DNA of 10,194 bases from CAZGDB01 sp964524705 (lineage in GTDB: Bacteria; Pseudomonadota; Gammaproteobacteria; Berkiellales; Berkiellaceae). Below the pieces are notes generated by a model. The model did no database searches. It worked only from the letters and a program-made list of their open reading frames with translations, and was not told where the DNA came from. Within the stretch, counting starts at the first letter, position 1; each line of letters opens with the position of its first letter. A program made the position numbers and the translations under genes. The stretch is from positions 1-10,194 of the forward strand of contig CAZGDB010000038.1 of NCBI GenBank assembly GCA_964524705.1, written 5' to 3'. Shown piece by piece: positions 6,811-10,194 of the stretch.

Positions 6811-6943
6811 GGTGGCATCTTAAGTTTTACAACTGTCTTTATAAAATATAGTGGGCTTCACAGGAAGATGCGAGAAGGGTGAAAATAAGTGCAATAACAC
6901 TTATTAAGCGTTAAATAACCTATTGAAATAGAAGTTCTTTTTT

Positions 6944-6983
6944 ATAAAAAAGCCAAATATGGTGTTTTTTGACGGTATTTGGC
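6944..6983 (-). terminator. minus-strand terminator-like hairpin upstream of sufS
   Basis: GCCAAATA (6952-6959) and TATTTGGC (6976-6983) form a perfect 8-bp stem with a 16-nt loop. Read on the minus strand, the stem is followed at once by six Ts (plus-strand As at 6946-6951). That is the layout of a factor-independent terminator for leftward transcription. No leftward gene lies immediately to its right in the window, so it either blocks antisense transcription from the ATPase locus or is left over from a lost gene. It lies about 135 bp before the sufS start. Confidence 0.55.
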
Positions 6984-7076
6984 ATAAATTTATGCTGCAG
7001 ATTTTAGCTAAATAAGAGGTATTTGAGGGCTCTCTGGCTAAAAAGCGGGCTATTTTTTGTAAATATAAAAATTGCC

Positions 7077-7106
7077 TTTATATATTATAAAGTCTATCTT
7101 TATAAT
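7077..7106 (+). promoter_or_regulatory. possible promoter of the DUF4143 ATPase gene
   Basis: A perfect -10 hexamer TATAAT (7101-7106) is preceded at 18 bp by TTTATA (7077-7082), four of six matches to the -35 consensus. Transcription would begin near 7113 and give a leader of about 20 nt carrying GGTGGAG. The region is so AT-rich that other pairs also fit (for example TTGTAA 7057-7062 with TATATT 7081-7086), so the exact promoter is uncertain. Confidence 0.4.
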
Positions 7107-7131
7107 TACAAAATTATGGTGGAGTGGGTGT

Positions 7132-8376
7132 ATGTTAACGGTAGCGCGTCAGTTGTCGCATAAGGTATTGTTTGCACTACAAAATCATCCTGTGGTCTTT
7201 TTAAATGGCCCGAGGCAAGTGGGCAAAAGCACCCTGGTGCAGGATTTAAGCCAAACAGCTTTTCCGGCAGAGTATGTGACTTTTGATAATCCTACCCAAA
7301 TGGCGGCAGCGGCGAGTTCACCAGAGAGTTTTTTGAGGGCGCGACGGGGAGCGCTCATTATAGATGAGGTACAAATTGTGCCGGAAATCTTTCGTGCACT
7401 AAAACTTGTTGTGGATGATATTCGTCTTAAAGATAAACCCAATAGCAATGGTCGGTTCTTGTTGGCAGGTTCTGCTAATATTATGGCTCTCCCTATACTC
7501 GCAGATGCATTAGTAGGGCGTATGAGTGTGAAAACGCTTTATCCGTTTAGTGGATGTGAAATATTAAAACAAAAAGGTGACTTTTTAGATCAGCTGTTTA
7601 CAGGAACCTTTAAGATGTCATCGCAACAACCTACTGTGCATGAGGTGATTAATCTTTCGACATTCCCTGAAATTTCAGGTGTGTCGGCTCAAGTCCGAAC
7701 AGAATGGTTTGATAGCTATATTACGACTATTTTACAGCGCGATGTACGGTTTTTAGCGGAGATCGAAAAGATTTCTTTGTTGCCTATATTGCTGCGGGTA
7801 TTAGCGGCACGTGCAGGTAAATTAATGAATGATGCTGAGATTGCACGAGATATGGGGTTGAATCCCGTCACGAGCAAAACCTATCGTGGCATATTACAAG
7901 CTATGTTTTTGAGTTTTGAGGTGCAACCTTGGTATCGTAATATTGGAAAACGTTTAGTTAAAGCGTCTAAAGGATATTTGGTAGACACGTTGTTGCTTTG
8001 CCATTTGTTAGATTTACAGTTGGAAGAGATCCAAATTCGTAAACCAGAACTATATGGGCATATCTTAGAAAACTATGTGGCTACTGAACTTACAAAGTTA
8101 CTATCTTTTGGTGACATACGCGCAAAGCTTTTACATTTTAGAACCAGTGATAATAAAGAGGTTGATTTTGTATTAGAGCGTTCTGATGGGACATTGACAG
8201 GGATTGCGGTGAAAGCCAGCGACAAAGTGAATAAGGCAGACTTTAAAGGGCTGGAAGTCTTGCAGGACGTGGCTGGGGAGGATTTTATTTGTGGTGTTGT
8301 TCTTTATAGTGGAAAAGAAGTTGTTCCTTTTGGACCAAAATTGTTTGCGGTTCCACTGTCGTGTCTTTGGGGATGA
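7132..8376 (+). CDS. AAA family ATPase with C-terminal DUF4143 domain, 414 aa
   Basis: The N-terminal P-loop ATPase domain shows Walker A G-P-R-Q-V-G-K-S-T (residues 26-34), Walker B LIIDE (75-79, with D78 E79), and the family signature FLLAGSAN followed by a LVGRM segment and a YPFS turn. A winged-helix-like linker follows, then DUF4143 with an EVDFVLE strand (343-349) and IAVKAS (358-363). The usual length of this family is about 380-430 aa. The role of these ATPases is unknown; they are often found in mobile or accessory regions. The DUF4143 end resembles a PD-(D/E)xK nuclease fold (D345, K361), but the usual Glu of the E-x-K motif is Ala359. I chose ATG 7132 for its GGAG (7121-7124); the frame is open back to a TTG at 7072 with no ribosome site. 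No partner gene is evident. Confidence 0.9.
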   Translation: MLTVARQLSHKVLFALQNHPVVFLNGPRQVGKSTLVQDLSQTAFPAEYVTFDNPTQMAAAASSPESFLRARRGALIIDEVQIVPEIFRALKLVVDDIRLKDKPNSNGRFLLAGSANIMALPILADALVGRMSVKTLYPFSGCEILKQKGDFLDQLFTGTFKMSSQQPTVHEVINLSTFPEISGVSAQVRTEWFDSYITTILQRDVRFLAEIEKISLLPILLRVLAARAGKLMNDAEIARDMGLNPVTSKTYRGILQAMFLSFEVQPWYRNIGKRLVKASKGYLVDTLLLCHLLDLQLEEIQIRKPELYGHILENYVATELTKLLSFGDIRAKLLHFRTSDNKEVDFVLERSDGTLTGIAVKASDKVNKADFKGLEVLQDVAGEDFICGVVLYSGKEVVPFGPKLFAVPLSCLWG

Positions 8377-8479
8377 ATGTACATACATGGGTGAAAATCA
8401 TTCCTTTATAAAATATTATCTTGACTGAGGTGGTATGTACTAAACTGACAGATAAGGTATCTGTTTGGTGGGTGTTATT
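8377..8479. other. intergenic region before the ankyrin gene
   Basis: This 103-bp gap holds the third copy of CTTTATAAAATAT (8404-8416) and a TTGACT at 8421-8426 that resembles a -35 box. No -10 box lies at 16-18 bp from it. The operator-like dyad at 8448-8464 follows. No terminator for the ATPase gene is visible, so the next gene could be reached by read-through. Confidence 0.4.
8448..8464. promoter_or_regulatory. 17-bp dyad just upstream of the ankyrin gene
   Basis: ACAGATA (8448-8454) and TATCTGT (8458-8464) are perfect inverted copies separated by three bases. The dyad ends 15 bp before the ATG at 8480, next to the GGTGG ribosome-site candidate (8467-8471). It may be an operator for a dimeric regulator, or an RNA hairpin close to the ribosome site. 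There is no T-run fit for a terminator. Confidence 0.4.
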
Positions 8480-10194
8480 ATGCCTCGTACAAAGGAAGAA
8501 ATATTTCAAAATCTAGAATCAACGATAAAAGGCTTATTGACTACGACAGCGGCGTATCGAAATCCGCCTATGGTGAATCGCGAGCTTTCTGTTGATGAAA
8601 TATCTAAAGCGCCATCAATATGCACTCTCGTTTTAGAAAGAGATATGCGCTCAGAGCTTGTGAACAAGCTGTTCCTTGATGCTTGTCATGAAATAATAAA
8701 GGATTATGCTGCAGAAGAAGGCATAGAACATGGTGATTTAGCCAAGACGATAGTCGAAAAATGGCATACCAAGGCATCTTTAGAGGGTGAACCAGAAAAT
8801 CCGAACGCAACTATTGAGCGAATAATATCGATGTTAGAAAGCCGAGTTGTGACCGACTTGTCAGGTTCCTATGCTAGTTTATGCAGCGCTATTGATCTGC
8901 TCTCAAAAAAATTGACGAGAGGGCGTTTTTCTCTTACGGTGGAGAATGTAAACCAAAGGGGGAGGCGCTTCTATGACTACCATCCTACAATTATAAGAGT
9001 AGGAAGAAAACTTGGTTATCTTGATGAAAGTGATTTATTGGGCCTTTGCCGGGGGATTACGATGGCTTGGCTCTCAGATTGTATGGTGCATGAGCAATCG
9101 AGATACGCCAAATTAATCTCGGAAATCACGGAAGTCTGGGGTTTTCGTATGGAAGAAAAAATTTTGAAAATAAAAGAAAAAGTGGCGCGTCATGAAAAAC
9201 TGACATTAGAAGATGAGAGAACCTTTCAGCTGCTTGCCTTTTATGAAGAGGTGGCACTCTATCAAAATCCGCGAAAACATAAGTTAGTTTTTGCGCGCGA
9301 CTTGAATCAGGAGGATGTGGAGTTCATATCTCAGTTCACTTCCTCCACGACCCTGGAGGCCCAAGGAAACATAGCGGTCGTCTCTTCGGAGATAGGTATT
9401 TATATGCATGAAGAGTTCTGCCGTTATTTTACAGAAGTCGCCGATGCTATTGATTCTATTGGCTATCGTCATGGGGAAATTATAGGTTTTGCAGTCTCTA
9501 ATTATAACCATGCGATGGGTTTAACTTATGATACGACCAGTGGATTTTTTAGGCTCTTAGATATTAACCGAGATCGACCTAGATCTTTTAACAGAAAGGA
9601 TGCTGCACAAGTAGAGAGCATGGTCCAAATGATGTTGAATGGGTACCATATTATTGAGCCTCAAAAGCATGAGTATATGGCAGTGTGTATCCAAATTATT
9701 ACAACGGGAGGGGATGTTCATCAGCAGACATTGCAAAGAAAATTAGCGGATTTAAAAGAGTCTTATCCCATTACAAACGAAATTTCTAAAAGGAGTGGTG
9801 CGGTAAATCTCGCATGGATAGCAGCACAAGCGGGGCGGGATCAGGAGCTGGAAGTGCTTGCAAAATTTGGGGCTGACCTTAACAAGCCTAATAACGATGG
9901 CGGCACACCTGTGTATGTGGCTGCACAACAGGGGCACGAGAAGGTGCTGGAGGTGCTTGCAAAATTTGGGGCTGACCTTAACACGCCTAATAACCATGGC
10001 GACACTCCTGCGCATGTGGCTGCACAACAGGGGCACGAGAAGGTGCTGGAGGTGCTGGCAGCACATGGGGTTGACCTTAACACGCCTAATAACGATGGTG
10101 CCACTCCTGCGTTGATGGCTGCACAAAATGGGCATGCGCAGGTGCTGGAGGTGCTTGCAAAATTTGGGGCTGACCTTAACACGCCTAATAACCA
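8480..10194 (+). CDS. cysteine-protease-like protein with C-terminal ankyrin repeats, cut by the window edge
   Basis: A single open frame of 571 codons runs from ATG 8480 past the right edge. An in-frame TAA at 8453-8455 limits the start, and GGTGG precedes it. Residues 1 to about 150 are helical and unrecognised. The next region has C190 in LGLCRGITMAWL, H344 in NHAMGLTY and D361 in FRLLDINR. This order, the Cys-x-Gly…Trp and His-Ala patterns, and the 17-residue His-Asp spacing resemble YopT/AvrPphB (C58) papain-fold proteases; I infer a cysteine-protease-like domain, not a proven one. A charged helix lies at about 218-245. Ankyrin repeats begin near residue 440: one degenerate repeat, then 33-aa units at 473-505, 506-538 and 539-571, continuing outside. 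As I recall, Legionella AnkH combines a protease-like fold with ankyrin repeats. Probably a secreted effector. No signal peptide is seen. Confidence 0.85.
   Translation, partial: MPRTKEEIFQNLESTIKGLLTTTAAYRNPPMVNRELSVDEISKAPSICTLVLERDMRSELVNKLFLDACHEIIKDYAAEEGIEHGDLAKTIVEKWHTKASLEGEPENPNATIERIISMLESRVVTDLSGSYASLCSAIDLLSKKLTRGRFSLTVENVNQRGRRFYDYHPTIIRVGRKLGYLDESDLLGLCRGITMAWLSDCMVHEQSRYAKLISEITEVWGFRMEEKILKIKEKVARHEKLTLEDERTFQLLAFYEEVALYQNPRKHKLVFARDLNQEDVEFISQFTSSTTLEAQGNIAVVSSEIGIYMHEEFCRYFTEVADAIDSIGYRHGEIIGFAVSNYNHAMGLTYDTTSGFFRLLDINRDRPRSFNRKDAAQVESMVQMMLNGYHIIEPQKHEYMAVCIQIITTGGDVHQQTLQRKLADLKESYPITNEISKRSGAVNLAWIAAQAGRDQELEVLAKFGADLNKPNNDGGTPVYVAAQQGHEKVLEVLAKFGADLNTPNNHGDTPAHVAAQQGHEKVLEVLAAHGVDLNTPNNDGATPALMAAQNGHAQVLEVLAKFGADLNTPNN
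9797..10194 (+). repeat. 99-bp tandem repeats coding for ankyrin units
   Basis: The segment GTGCTTGCAAAATTTGGGGC starts at 9854, 9953 and 10151, and a variant starts at 10052, each exactly 99 bp apart. Units at 9896-9994, 9995-10093 and 10094-10192 are nearly identical in DNA as well as protein; the unit before 9896 is similar only in its second half. The array runs past the window edge, so the copy number is unknown. Confidence 0.92.

Larger units (their letters stand above)
6811..7131. other. 321-bp AT-rich gap between sufS and the ATPase gene
   Basis: This stretch lies between the divergent sufS and DUF4143 genes and holds no credible coding frame. It contains a 13-mer (CTTTATAAAATAT, 6837-6849) that also occurs in two other intergenic spots, the palindrome TTTTTTATAAAAAA (6938-6951), the minus-strand terminator-like hairpin at 6944-6983, and paired TTTTAGC/GCTAAAA arms either side of about 7020. 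Promoter-like sequences for the ATPase gene lie at its right end. No clear -35/-10 pair for sufS was found, although TATATT and TATAAA-like -10 words occur on the minus strand near 6838-6850. No sufD remnant could be recognised by eye. Confidence 0.6.

Noticed and set aside
6819..6862. Leftward frame before sufS as the end of a sufD gene
   Set aside because: Stops occur in it within a few codons (an in-frame TGA about 45 bases before the mini-ORF ATG) and the residues show no SufD-like pattern.
7072..7131. TTG start at 7072 for the ATPase gene
   Set aside because: No ribosome site, and it overlaps promoter-like sequence; ATG 7132 with GGAG gives the usual N-terminus of this family.
8421..8449. 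Sigma-70 promoter starting with TTGACT before the ankyrin gene
   Set aside because: No -10-like hexamer lies 16-18 bp downstream.
9752..10182. Long open frames on the minus strand and an 85-codon one on plus, within the ankyrin repeats
   Set aside because: They repeat with the 99-bp period because they are other frames of the ankyrin array; the ankyrin frame is the one with family-like protein sequence and continues from a gene start at 8480.
9797..10194. CRISPR array
   Set aside because: The 99-bp units are contiguous and in frame with no unique spacers; they encode 33-residue ankyrin repeats.

Overview
The window looks like a chromosomal segment of an intracellular or host-associated gammaproteobacterium, most like the Legionellales (Legionella/Coxiella/Rickettsiella type). 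The reasons are: moderately low GC; a SufS–SufU–SufT-like iron-sulfur cluster, as I recall it from Legionella; a DUF2177 membrane protein; and several ankyrin or ankyrin-like proteins, including one with a cysteine-protease-like core ahead of true ankyrin repeats. This assignment is an inference from gene content, not a database match.

Layout, left to right. (1) 1-54: 5' part of a tRNA-Asn(GUU) on the minus strand, with a clean sigma-70 promoter. The promoter is interlaced with a plus-strand hairpin followed by a T-run. (2) 148-738: an unrecognised lipoprotein, with a terminator-like hairpin after it. (3) 827-1534: an unrecognised membrane protein with a Cys-rich tail. (4) 1724-4856: three unrecognised soluble proteins (1724, 2547, 3774) with divergent ankyrin-like helix pairs, and a DUF2177 membrane protein between the second and third. 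Proteins 2547 and 3774 look like distant paralogues with a shared C-terminal motif. (5) 4851-6810, minus strand: a tightly coupled sufS-sufU-sufT-like operon, converging on the previous gene through one shared TTATAA. sufBCD, which I would expect just upstream of sufS, are absent. A 321-bp AT-rich gap carries a minus-strand terminator-like hairpin instead. (6) 7132-8376: a DUF4143 AAA ATPase. (7) 8480 to the right edge: a 571-codon open frame, cut by the window. Its N-terminal part holds a Cys-His-Asp arrangement like YopT/AvrPphB-type papain-fold proteases, and its C-terminal part holds near-identical 99-bp ankyrin repeats.

How it fits together: the suf genes supply sulfur from cysteine to a U-type scaffold/transfer protein for Fe-S assembly. 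The ankyrin-type genes on both sides look like accessory, host-interaction genes; that they are secreted effectors is inference. The most interesting elements are the 8480 protease-like/ankyrin gene and the 1724/2547/3774 family of degenerate ankyrin-like proteins.
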